Assembly (NCBI RefSeq): GCF_016616425.1
Contig: NZ_CP067101.1
Location: 3,782,001 to 3,846,000 of the forward strand
Reading direction: 5' to 3'
Length of the DNA stretch: 64,000 nt
DNA from: Bradyrhizobium diazoefficiens
Lineage (GTDB): Bacteria; Pseudomonadota; Alphaproteobacteria; Rhizobiales; Xanthobacteraceae
The notes beneath the pieces were generated by a model, which was given only the letters and a program-made list of their open reading frames with translations, made no database searches and was not told the origin of the DNA. Of the stretch, positions 9,581 to 18,600 are shown one piece after another (within the stretch, counting starts at the first letter, position 1; the number at the start of each line of letters is the position of its first letter). A program made the translations under genes and the position numbers.

Positions 9581-10712
9581 ATGCGCGCCGAAATCGAACG
9601 GTTGGTAGAAGAGATCAAGCAGTCAGTCGGGCTGCTGAGGAGGCATCTTTGACGTCGAGAAATCGACGGCGCGCCTCGCTGAGCTGAATAAGCTCGCAGA
9701 AGATCCCAACCTCTGGAACGATCCCCAGAAAGCCCAGAAGCTGATGCAGGAGCGGACCTCGCTGGAGGATTCGCTTGGCGGTATCGGCAAGGTCGAGCAG
9801 GAGCTCGAAGACGATATCGGCATGATCGAGCTCGGCGAGGCCGAGGGCGATGCGGGCGTCGTCGCTGAAGCCGAAGCTGCGCTGAAGAACCTGAAGAAGG
9901 AAGTCGCGCGGCGCGAGCTCGAGGCGCTGCTGTCGGGCGAAGCCGACCGGTTCGATTCCTATCTCGAAGTCCATGCGGGTGCCGGCGGCACCGAGAGCCA
10001 GGACTGGGCGCAGATGCTGCTGCGCATGTACACGCGCTGGGCCGAGACGCACGGTTTCAAGGTCGAGTTCCTCGAAGAGTCCGAGGGCGAAGAGGCCGGC
10101 ATCAAGTCCGCGACCATCCAGGTCTCCGGCCATAACGCCTATGGCTGGCTGAAGACCGAAGCTGGCGTGCATCGCCTCGTCCGCATCTCGCCGTTCGATT
10201 CCAACGCACGGCGGCACACCTCGTTTTCGAGCGTGCAGGTGTTTCCGGTTATCGACGACAGCATCAAGATCGACATCAAGGAATCCGACGTCCGCACCGA
10301 CACCATGCGTTCGGGCGGCGCCGGCGGCCAGCACGTCAACAAGACCGAATCCGCGGTGCGGCTGACCCACATTCCGACCGGTGTCGCCGTGGTCTGCCAG
10401 GCCGGCCGTTCCCAGCACAAAAATCGGGCTCAGGCCTGGGACATGCTGCGCGCGCGGCTCTACGAGATCGAGCTGAAGAAGCGCGAGGAAAAGGCCGCCG
10501 CCGACCAGGCCGCCAGGACCGACATCGGCTGGGGCCATCAGATCCGCTCCTACGTGCTGCAGCCCTATCAGATGGTGAAGGATTTGCGCACCGGCGTGCA
10601 GACATCCGATACGTCGGGCGTGCTCAATGGCGAACTCGACGAGTTCATGGCCGCCACGCTGGCGCAGCGCGCCTTCGGCACTCCCGGTGCCGACATCGAG
10701 GACGTGGATTAG
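9581..10712 (+). CDS. prfB: Peptide chain release factor 2, programmed +1 frameshift
   Basis: Releases the finished polypeptide at UGA and UAA codons. Translation starts at ATG 9581 and reads [21 protein letters not shown] followed by HL, then meets an in-frame TGA at 9650-9652. Shifting +1 at CTT TGA C restores the frame at GAC 9651-9653 ([15 protein letters not shown]) and continues to the stop at 10710-10712. The total is 376 residues, the usual RF2 length. The shifted frame carries the tripeptide anticodon SPF (about residues 203-205, in RISPFDSN) and GGQ (about 248-250, in [11 protein letters not shown]). SPF identifies RF2 rather than RF1. The next gene starts 2 bases after the stop, so the two are probably co-transcribed. 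Gene finders that ignore the shift would start at an internal codon and lose about 50 residues. Confidence 0.96.
9638..9653 (+). promoter_or_regulatory. prfB: prfB +1 programmed frameshift site
   Basis: The sequence AGGAGG CAT CTT TGA C combines an internal Shine-Dalgarno (9638-9643), three bases, the slippery CTT (9647-9649) and the RF2-specific stop TGA with a following C. This matches the classical autoregulatory element known from E. coli prfB (AGGGGG TAT CTT TGA C). Low RF2 gives slow termination and more frameshifting, so more RF2. Confidence 0.96.
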
Positions 10713-10714
10713 CC

Positions 10715-11596
10715 ATGCCCCGCGTTGCCTTCATCGGATTGGGACGGATGGGTCACGGCATGGCGGGCCGTTATCTCGATGCCGGCTTCACGGTGACGCT
10801 GTGGAATCGCAGCAAGGCCAAGGCCGAAGATTTGATCGCGCGCGGCGCGCTTTGGGCGACTTCGCCTGAGGATGCCGCGATCGATGCCGACGCAGTCGTG
10901 ACGATGGTTGCCGATGATGAAGCTTCGCGCGCGGTCTGGCTTGGGCTAAAGGGCGCCGCCAAGACGGCGAAGGCCGGCACCATCGCGATCGAATGCTCCA
11001 CCGTCTCCTATGACCACGCCCGCGAGATGGCCCGCGAGCTGAACGCGCGCGGGCTCATCTATGTCGATTGCCCCGTGACCGGATTGCCGGACGCAGCGGC
11101 CGCTGGAAGGCTGACGCTGCTGGTTGGTGCCGATGCGGCCGATCTCGAACGCGCGCGGCCTTATCTCGAACCGATCGGCTCGACCATCCGCCATTTCGGC
11201 GCGGTCGGCTCCGGCACGGTCTACAAGCTCATCAACAACCTGATGGGCGCGATCCAGATCGCCGGCCTCGCCGAAGGCCTCGCAATCGCCGAGCAGGCCG
11301 GACTCGACATGAACCTCGTGCTGGAGTCGATCCAGGCGGGCGTCGCCGCGAGCCCCCAGGTGCAGCGTCATTCCAGGCGCATGGTCGCCCGCGACTTCAG
11401 CGGCGCGACGTTCACGGCAGCGCTGCGGCACAAGGACGCCGTCTACGCAGTGAAGCTCGCCGAGAGCTTGCTCGCTGACAAGCCGCTGGTCTCGCGCGCC
11501 GCGGTCGAGTCCTACGCGCAGGCGAAGGCAGCGATGCCGGACGACGACGAAGGCAGGATGATCGAGCTGGTGTCGCAGCCGAAACAGCCGTCGTAG
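10715..11596 (+). CDS. NAD(P)-dependent beta-hydroxyacid dehydrogenase (3-hydroxyisobutyrate dehydrogenase family)
   Basis: Predicted to oxidise a beta-hydroxyacid or reduce its semialdehyde with NAD(P). The 293-residue protein opens with the dinucleotide fold FIGLGRMGHGMAGRYL. It keeps the substrate-binding CPVTGLPDAAAAGRLT region (usually DAPVSGG...AG.L in the family) and the catalytic lysine in GSGTVYKLINNLM. Length is typical. The Arg in LWNRSKAKAEDL, two residues after the second beta strand, hints at NADPH preference. It starts 2 bases after prfB and probably shares its transcript. Exact substrate (3-hydroxyisobutyrate, tartronate semialdehyde, succinic semialdehyde) cannot be decided; the replaced substrate motif argues against assigning mmsB. 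Confidence 0.88.
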   Translation: MPRVAFIGLGRMGHGMAGRYLDAGFTVTLWNRSKAKAEDLIARGALWATSPEDAAIDADAVVTMVADDEASRAVWLGLKGAAKTAKAGTIAIECSTVSYDHAREMARELNARGLIYVDCPVTGLPDAAAAGRLTLLVGADAADLERARPYLEPIGSTIRHFGAVGSGTVYKLINNLMGAIQIAGLAEGLAIAEQAGLDMNLVLESIQAGVAASPQVQRHSRRMVARDFSGATFTAALRHKDAVYAVKLAESLLADKPLVSRAAVESYAQAKAAMPDDDEGRMIELVSQPKQPS

Positions 11597-11641
11597 CCTG
11601 TCGTATGAGCATCTGACAGATTCTGCCACTCCATTCGTTCC

Positions 11642-11668
11642 GAGCATCGGTCTTGTAAACCGGTGCTC
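11642..11668 (+). terminator. 10-bp hairpin after the prfB operon, resembling a tRNA-Thr anticodon arm
   Basis: GAGCATCGGT (11642-11651) pairs with ACCGGTGCTC (11659-11668), with one U-G pair, around a 7-base loop CTTGTAA. It may terminate the prfB transcript, though no T run follows. The loop and inner stem match positions about 22-43 of a tRNA-Thr(UGU), but no T-arm, D-loop or acceptor stem is present, so this is not a tRNA gene. Confidence 0.5.
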
Positions 11669-11743
11669 ATCGGAAATCGGGTGGCACTGTTCGCCGTGTT
11701 GTCCTAGCTAGGCGAACGGGCTCGGCCGTCGATGTGAGAGCCC

Positions 11744-11956
11744 ATGCCCCCGAGCGACAACAGGATCGACGTACGCGACTGGTCGCTGCTCGCGGCGCTC
11801 TCGATGCTGCTCATTCCTGTCACCGCCATTCTGCTGGGATGGCTGGTGCTGGGCGAACCGATCTCGATACGCGAGATCGCAGGCACCATCGTCATCGGCA
11901 GCGCGCTGCTGGTGATCGACGGGCGCCGTTGGCACCTGCTGCGGCGTAGCGCGTAG
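11744..11956 (+). pseudogene. C-terminal relic of an EamA/DMT-family transporter
   Basis: The frame encodes 70 residues. Its central part, LIPVTAILLGWLVLGEPIS followed by IREIAGTIVIGSALLVIDG, matches the last two transmembrane helices of EamA (drug/metabolite) transporters, where the P...ALLGWLLLGE motif is typical. EamA proteins are about 290 residues with ten helices; here only the last two or so remain. The first 20 residues do not look like an EamA helix. No RBS is obvious. Most likely a deletion remnant, not a functional small protein. Confidence 0.75.
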
Positions 11957-12062
11957 TTCCATCTGCTGTTTCACCGTGCGGAAAATCCTGGCGCTTGCCA
12001 GCCGCCGTCCGCCTTGCGACACTCCCGGCAAAACAAGACTACAAAACATAGGGGAGAGAACG

Positions 12063-13298
12063 ATGCCGGGTCGTCGCAAAAACCTCGCTGCCCTCGCCAT
12101 GCTTGCTGCCGGAGTGCTCGTCACGACACCGGCTTTGGCGCAGAAGAAATACGACCCCGGCGCCAGCGATACCGAAATCAGGATCGGCAATATCATGCCC
12201 TATAGCGGGCCGGCATCCTCCTATGGCGTGATCGGCAAGAGTGAGGCCGCCTATTTCAAGATGATCAACGACCAGGGCGGCATCAACGGGCGCAAGATCA
12301 ACTTCATCAGCTATGACGACGCCTACTCGCCGCCGAAGGCGATCGAGCAGGCGCGCAAGCTGGTCGAGAGCGACGAGGTGCTGTTGATTTTTCAGTCCCT
12401 CGGCACGCCCTCGAACTCCGCGATCATGAAATACATGAACGCCAAAAAGGTGCCGCAGCTCTTCGTCGCCTCCGGCGCCACTAAGTTCGGCGATCCCAAG
12501 AATTCCCCGTGGACCATGGGCTTCCAGCCCAACTACCAGAGCGAGGGGCGGATCTATGCAAAGTACATCCGCGACAATTTTCCGAACGGCAAGATCGCAG
12601 TGTTCTGGCAGAACGACGACGCCGGCAAGGACCAGTTCAAGGGCCTGAAGGACGGGCTTGGCGACAAGGCCGGCATGATCATCGCGGACAAGTCCTATGA
12701 GGTCAGCGATCCCTCGATCGACTCGCAGATCGTGGCCTTGCATGATTCCGGTGCCGACATCTTCTTCTCATGGGCTGCGCCGAAAGGCTCGGCGCAGGCG
12801 ATCCGGAAGGTCGGCGAACTCGGCTGGAAGCCGAAATTCTTCCTGGCCAACACCGCGACCTCCGTCGCCTCGGTGCTCAAGCCAGCCGGGCTCGAATACT
12901 CCAAGGACATCATCTCAACGGCCTATCTCAAGGATCCGACAGACCCGACGTGGGACAGGGACCCCGCCGTGGTGAAATGGCGCGCGTTCATGGACAAGTA
13001 TTATCCCGACGGCGACAAGGCCAACGCCAACAACATCTACGGTTACGTGCAGGCCGAGGCGATGGTGCAGGTGTTGAAGCAGTGTGGTGACAATCTCACG
13101 CGGGCGAATGTCATGAAGCAGGCTGCAAATCTGAAGAACTTCCACACCGAACTGATGTTGCCGGGCATCATGGTCAACACCTCGCCGGACGATTATTTCC
13201 CGATCGAGCAGATGCAGCTGATGCGCTTCAACGGGCAGGCCTGGGAGCTGTTCGGCGACGTGATCACCGGCGAGGTCGGCCACGAGCGCAGCCAGTGA
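12063..13298 (+). CDS. ABC transporter substrate-binding protein, branched-chain amino-acid (LivK/Peripla_BP_6) type
   Basis: Periplasmic ligand-binding subunit of a high-affinity ABC importer; the ligand could be a branched-chain amino acid, amide or aromatic acid. The start at ATG 12063 is chosen because AGGGGAGAGAACG directly precedes it and it begins a clean signal peptide (MPGRRKNLAALAMLAAG.., cut after ALAQ). The mature part begins with IRIGNIMPYSGPASSYGVIG, the typical type I binding-protein opening, and continues with QLFVASGATKFGD and FWQNDDAGKDQ. It is 411 residues, as expected. No permease or ATPase genes are adjacent, so it is an orphan that must work with a transporter encoded elsewhere. 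It ends 4 bp from the convergent M23 peptidase gene. Confidence 0.93.
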   Translation: MPGRRKNLAALAMLAAGVLVTTPALAQKKYDPGASDTEIRIGNIMPYSGPASSYGVIGKSEAAYFKMINDQGGINGRKINFISYDDAYSPPKAIEQARKLVESDEVLLIFQSLGTPSNSAIMKYMNAKKVPQLFVASGATKFGDPKNSPWTMGFQPNYQSEGRIYAKYIRDNFPNGKIAVFWQNDDAGKDQFKGLKDGLGDKAGMIIADKSYEVSDPSIDSQIVALHDSGADIFFSWAAPKGSAQAIRKVGELGWKPKFFLANTATSVASVLKPAGLEYSKDIISTAYLKDPTDPTWDRDPAVVKWRAFMDKYYPDGDKANANNIYGYVQAEAMVQVLKQCGDNLTRANVMKQAANLKNFHTELMLPGIMVNTSPDDYFPIEQMQLMRFNGQAWELFGDVITGEVGHERSQ

Positions 13299-13302
13299 TC
13301 GT

Positions 13303-14655
13303 TTAGCCCGCGCTGAGGCGCACGCCGGCGCGCAAGAATTTCTGCGGATCGACCGCTTCGCCGTCGATGCGGGTCTCGTAATGCAGATGCGGACCGGTGG
13401 AGCGACCGGTCGACCCGACCAGACCGACGACTTGGCCGATCTTCACGGTCTCGCCGACCCTGACGTTGATCTCGGAGAGATGGCCGTAGCGAGTCGAAAG
13501 CCCATTGCCGTGGTCGACCTCGACCATGCGGCCGTAACCGCCGGACCAGCCGGCGGACACGACCTTGCCGTTGGCGGTGACGCGGACCGGATCGCCGGTG
13601 GCGGCGCGGAAGTCGAGCCCGGTATGCATCGCGGGCCGTCCGAGGAAGGGATCGCTGCGGATGCCGAAGCCGGAGGTGAACTCGACCTCCCCGATGACGG
13701 GCTTGCGGTAGGGCACGAGCGCCAGCGTGCGGTTGAGACGATCCATCTCGGCGCGCGTGGTGTTGATTCGATAGAGCTGCTTCTCGAACGGTCCGGCGTT
13801 GGCCGCCAGTTTGACAGGGACAAAGGGCCCGCCCATCGCGGTGCGCGGCACCGCGGCTTCGAGATGGGCGAGATTCAGGCCGAGATCGCTGACCACGCCG
13901 CGCATCCGGCGCATGCGTGAATCCATCCCTTCCTCGACGGCGCTGAGCGCCGCCATCTGGCGACGCTCGACCTGATCGAGCGAGCTCGTGAGCCGGACCA
14001 GGACGTTGTCGAAGCCCTGATTGTTGGCAAATTGGCTGGTTGGCGGTGCTGCCACGGCCGGCGCACGCGACTCGAGACGCGCCTCACGGTCCGGCGGCGC
14101 CACGAAGATCACGGTGTCGCTGATCGGCGAGGGCTTCGGCGTGATCTGGCTCGAATCGCCGCGCTGCGGAGCCGCGCGGGGAATCGAGCCGGTCACGTCA
14201 GGCATGGCCCCGAGGGCCGTCGCCCGGGACTCCAGCACCGTCTGCCGCTTCATGATCTGGTCGAGTTTCTGGTCGAACTGTTCCTGGTCGAGCAGCTGGC
14301 GGCTGGTGGTGCGGTCGACCCTGGCACGCAGCTCGGCGATGCGGTCCTCATAGGCGTACTGCATCTCGGCCTGGCGGGCGATCAGCCGGGTCAGGACGTC
14401 GTCACGGAAAGCGAAATAAGTGGCTGTCGCCGCCGACCAGAGACCAAGCAGCACCACCGTTCCGACCACGATCCAGAACACCACGGGCCCGAAGCGGACC
14501 TGCTTGCCGGCGTGGACGATGGTGTAGGCGTCGTCGGTTGCGGGAAGGGGGATCGCTGCGGTTGCTGCGACGGCGGGGCGGCGTTGGAAGGTCCGTCCGT
14601 GGTCGCGGGGATGATGTTGGGGGTACTGCGAATATTGGGCAGAACTTGTCGACAT
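13303..14655 (-). CDS. Membrane-anchored M23 (LytM) peptidase with coiled coil
   Basis: Predicted zinc endopeptidase acting on peptidoglycan cross-links or an activator of amidases. The start at 14655 (MSTSSAQYSQ) is preferred over an in-frame ATG at 14721 because GGGAGTGCCG precedes it. The 450-residue product has a short cytoplasmic part, one transmembrane helix (about 57-80, VFWIVVGTVVLLGLWSAATA), a coiled-coil segment (about 90-145) and a second helical stretch around 220-250. The C-terminal LytM domain has H in HTGLDFRAATGDP, D in the same motif, and HLH in STGPHLHYE, so the zinc ligands are intact and the enzyme is probably active. It faces the periplasm, as do AmiC and PBP1a encoded nearby. 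Confidence 0.93.
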   Translation of the reverse strand: MSTSSAQYSQYPQHHPRDHGRTFQRRPAVAATAAIPLPATDDAYTIVHAGKQVRFGPVVFWIVVGTVVLLGLWSAATATYFAFRDDVLTRLIARQAEMQYAYEDRIAELRARVDRTTSRQLLDQEQFDQKLDQIMKRQTVLESRATALGAMPDVTGSIPRAAPQRGDSSQITPKPSPISDTVIFVAPPDREARLESRAPAVAAPPTSQFANNQGFDNVLVRLTSSLDQVERRQMAALSAVEEGMDSRMRRMRGVVSDLGLNLAHLEAAVPRTAMGGPFVPVKLAANAGPFEKQLYRINTTRAEMDRLNRTLALVPYRKPVIGEVEFTSGFGIRSDPFLGRPAMHTGLDFRAATGDPVRVTANGKVVSAGWSGGYGRMVEVDHGNGLSTRYGHLSEINVRVGETVKIGQVVGLVGSTGRSTGPHLHYETRIDGEAVDPQKFLRAGVRLSAG

Positions 14656-14765
14656 CGGCACTCCCGCGCCGGTCGGATGAGTCCGTACGGCCAAATTGCC
14701 GCAGCAATCTGGGCCGGTCATGGTTAATTTTCCGCAAACGGGAACGCGCGAATTTAAGGGACTGG

Positions 14766-15455
14766 TTAAAGACTTCTTGCCGCTTCCAGCACCGCGTCGG
14801 CATGACCGTCGACCCGGACATTGCGCCAGATCCTGGCCACTTTACCATCGGGCCCGACCAGTACCGTGGTGCGAAGAATTCCGAGGAAGCTCTTGCCATA
14901 CATGGACTTTTCGCCCCAGGCGCCATAGGCTTCCAGCATCTGGTGTCGTTCGTCCGAGACGAGGGGGATGCCGAGACCGTGCTTGTCGCGGAACTTCTCC
15001 TGAGCCTTTAGCGGATCGGCAGAGATCCCGAGCACGGCGGTGCCGGCCGCCGCGAAGGCGCCGGCCAGGCGGCTGAAGTCGATCGCCTCCCGGGTGCAGC
15101 CCGGCGTGTCGGCGCGGGGGTAGAAGAACAGGACGAGTTTTTGGCCGGCATGGTCCGCCAACGTGACCACCTCGCCGCCGTCGCGGGGCAGGCGGAAGGC
15201 GGGGGCCTTGTCGCCCTCGGACAGACCGGACTTTGCCCTCGCGGGCGCGGATGCCGATTTGGAAGAATTTAACTGTTTCGATGCGGCCTTATGTGATCCT
15301 GCTCTTGCCAAGCTTGCGGTTGATTTGCTCGCCGGTGTCCGCTGCGTTTTCGCGGACTTTGCTGGAGTCGATGCCCGTGTTTTCAGGGCGTTCTTTTTGG
15401 CCGTCGGACTGCCGGAGGGCGTTTTGGACGATTTCTTGCGGGATTTCTTGGACAT
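14766..15455 (-). CDS. bcp: Thioredoxin-dependent peroxiredoxin Bcp/PrxQ, 1-Cys form with basic N-terminal extension
   Basis: Reduces hydrogen and organic peroxides. The start at 15455 is preceded by GGAAGG and begins MSKKSRKKSSKTPSG. Residues 1-75 are an Ala/Lys/Ser-rich tail with repeats such as ASTPAKSAKTQRTPASKSTA; the peroxiredoxin domain is about residues 76-229 (LSEGDKAPAFRLPRDGG). The peroxidatic Cys is in RADTPGCTREAIDF. The residue five places on, where E. coli Bcp has its resolving Cys, is Ile, so this is a 1-Cys type. The catalytic Thr and the Arg in later motifs are present. Typical Bcp is about 155 residues, so the tail is an addition, resembling histone H1-like tails. It lies between the M23 gene and the divergent AsmA-like gene. 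Confidence 0.93.
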   Translation of the reverse strand: MSKKSRKKSSKTPSGSPTAKKNALKTRASTPAKSAKTQRTPASKSTASLARAGSHKAASKQLNSSKSASAPARAKSGLSEGDKAPAFRLPRDGGEVVTLADHAGQKLVLFFYPRADTPGCTREAIDFSRLAGAFAAAGTAVLGISADPLKAQEKFRDKHGLGIPLVSDERHQMLEAYGAWGEKSMYGKSFLGILRTTVLVGPDGKVARIWRNVRVDGHADAVLEAARSL

Positions 15456-15623
15456 ACGCCTTCCTTTCGACGCTTTCGGCGGGTCAATCGAAACGGTATT
15501 GCAGCTCTCGTCCGGCGTGCCGGAATCGCGCCCTCGGCTGGGCAAGTCTGACGGCGCCGGAGTATGGTTACAAGGAATTCCACGCACCAACCCGCTGCTC
15601 GTTGAACGCGCTCCCGGGGCGAA

Positions 15624-18600
15624 ATGACGAACAGCAGGAATATTCGAGGTATGGCTGCAATGCCGGCGCAGGGAGCTTCGCTTCCGGTGGGCGGCTGCGG
15701 TCCCGGCGGCGCTCAATCCTATGACGGGCGCCTGTATCGAGAGGCAATGGCAAGGAACAAGTCGCCCCAGGATTACAACCGGGACTTCGATCGGCGCGGC
15801 GGTCAGCAACAGCCGCAGGAATGGGACGACGCCGATTGGGATCCGGATCAGGAGGCGGCCGCGGGCCATCGCGCGCGCCGGCTGTTGTCGCGTTCCAGTT
15901 CGGGCTTCCATCGCCTCAGTGACGGGTTTGGTGCGTTGCGCCGCTGGCTGGCGGCCGAACCTTGGCTGAAGCGTTTCGCCGTGATTGCCGGCGCCCTGAT
16001 CGTCATCTTCGTCGGCTGCTTCGGTGCGCTGTGGTGGCGGCTCGGCGCCGGTCCCATCAATCTCGACATCGCAACGCCATGGCTGGCGGCCGCGATCGAG
16101 GACAATATCGGTCACGGCAACACGGTTGAGATCGGAGGCACCCAGATCGAGCGGGCCGGACGTATCCGCATCGCCGTCCGTATCCGTGACATCATCGTTC
16201 GCGACCGCGATCAGGCCATCGTCGCCAGCGCACCGAAGGCCGAGGTGAAGCTGTCGGGTGCGGGCCTGCTGATGGGGCACCTGCGCGCGGAAAGCCTCAA
16301 TCTCGTCGATGCCGAGCTCGCGATCCGCATCGCGCCCGACGGCACTGTCACCGTATCCGCCGGCGATACCGCGAAGCCGCTGGCGACCGGCGTCGCCTCG
16401 AAGAAGGACGCCGGCCTACCGCCGACATTCCCGCGCAATGGCGTCCCGCCGCCGCCATTCGCCACGGCGCCCGCGAGCCAGGATCCCTCTCAAGCCGCGT
16501 CCCGGGCCGCGCCTCAGGCGACCGCACAGAGCGGCATCCTCCAGGGCCTCGACTGGCTCGACAGTCTGAGCTTGACCGGTCTCGACGGCCAGAACCTCAA
16601 CGAGATCGGTCTGAAGAATGGCAATCTGATCGTCGACGATCAACAGCGCGGCAGCAAATGGTCGTTTGAGAACATCACGCTCAGCCTGCGCCGGCCGAGC
16701 CGCGGTGGCGTCACGCTCAGCCTGGGCGAGGAGGGCGCGCGCTCGTGGATGCTGCGCGCCACGATCGGGCCGACCGAGAACGGCGTGCGCTCGGTCGATA
16801 TCCAGGCCGATAAGGTCTCGACCTCCAACATCCTGCTGGCGCTGCGGGTCAAGGACCTCACCTATACGGCCGATCTGCCGCTGACGGGCGAACTCAAGGG
16901 CGAGCTCGGCCGCGACGGCGTGCCGACCTTCTTCCGCGGCAAGATCGCGGTCGGCGCGGGCAATATCATCGACACCGACACGCCCGATTATCCGATGGCG
17001 ATCGACCAGGCCGAGATCAACCTCGAGTGGGACGCCAATCGCCGGGTACTCGTCGCCCCGTTCAAGATCCTGTCGGGCGCGAACCGCATGACGCTTCTGG
17101 CCCATCTCGAGCCGCCCAACGGCACCGTCAATGACTGGCAGCTCGGCTTCAGCGGCGGTTCGATCCTGCTCGGCGGCATCGACAACGAGCCGCCGCTCGT
17201 CTTCAACCGCATTGCGATCGGCTTCCGTTTCGACACCGACCACAAGCGTTTTCTGCTGACGCAGGCCGACATCAGCAACGGTGAGATCGGCGTCGCGGGC
17301 ACCGGTGCCATCGACTATTCGGGCGAACCGCGGCTGACGCTGGGCTTTGCGGGAACGCCGATGTCGGCCTCTGCGCTCAAGCGGATGTGGCCGACGCTCG
17401 TCGTTCCCGAGTTGCGCGAATGGGTGATCGAGCGGATCGAGCGCGGTACGCTTCAGCGCATCGAGATCGGCATCAATTCGCCGACAAAGAACCTTCCGCG
17501 CAAGGGCCCGCCCATTCCCGACGACGGCCTGTCGGTCAACATCGTGGCGAGCGGCGTCGCGGTCCGTCCCGTGGACGGCATGCCTGTCGTACACGATGCC
17601 GATTTGAAGGCGCACGTGACCGGGCGTACTGCGACCGTGAATATCGCCCAGGGCATTGCCGATACGCCCGCCGGCCGCAAGGTCACGATCTCCGACTTCG
17701 TCTTCGAGGTGCCGGACATGGCGCCCAAGCCGTCGCCGTCGCGGACCAGGTTCCGTATCGACGGCCCGGTGCCTGCGGCCGCTGAAATGCTGGCCAATGA
17801 CCGCTTGAGCGATCTGTCGTCGACCATCGTCGATCCCAACACCAGCAAGGGGACATTCACGGCGAATATCCAGCTCGGCATGCCAGTCAAGGGCGAGCTG
17901 ACCAAGGCTGACACCACCTATGCCGTCACCGCCGATCTCAACGGCTTTGCCGCCGACAAGCTGGTGATGAACCAGAAGCTCGAGGCCAACAACCTCAAGA
18001 TCGTCGCAAACAACCAGGGCTATCAGGTCAAGGGCGACGTCAAGATCAACGGCCAGGCGGCCTCGCTCGACTACCGCAAGCCGACCGAAGGCGATGCTGA
18101 TGTCAGACTGCAGGCGACGCTGGATGACGCCGGCCGGGCGCGGCTGGGATTCGATCTGAGCCCCGCCGTCAGCGGATCGTTGCCGATCAAGCTGTCGGGC
18201 AAGATCGCCGGCGGTCCCGACCAGACGACGAAGCTCGCCGTCGAGGCCGACCTGACCTCGGTGAGGCTCGACAACATCCTGCCCGGTTGGGTCAAGCTGC
18301 CGGGCAAGTCCGGCAAGGCCAGCTTCAAGGTCGTTCCGACCGCGCAATCGACGCGTCTGGAGGACATCGTCGTCGAAGGCGGCGGCGCTTCGATCAAGGG
18401 CTCGCTCGAGGTCGACGCGAACGGCGACCTCATGAACGCGAACTTCCCGACCTATTCGCCGTCCGATGGCGACAAGGCGTCACTCAAGGTGGAGCGCAGC
18501 CAAGACGGGGTCATCAAGGGCACGATGCGTGGCGACGTGTTTGACGCCCGCGGTTTCCTGAAGTCGGCGATCTCAGGCAATTCCAAGGATGACAAGAACA

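Noticed and set aside
11642..11668. A complete tRNA-Thr gene
   Set aside because: Only the anticodon arm region resembles tRNA; no acceptor stem, D-loop or TTCGA T-loop.
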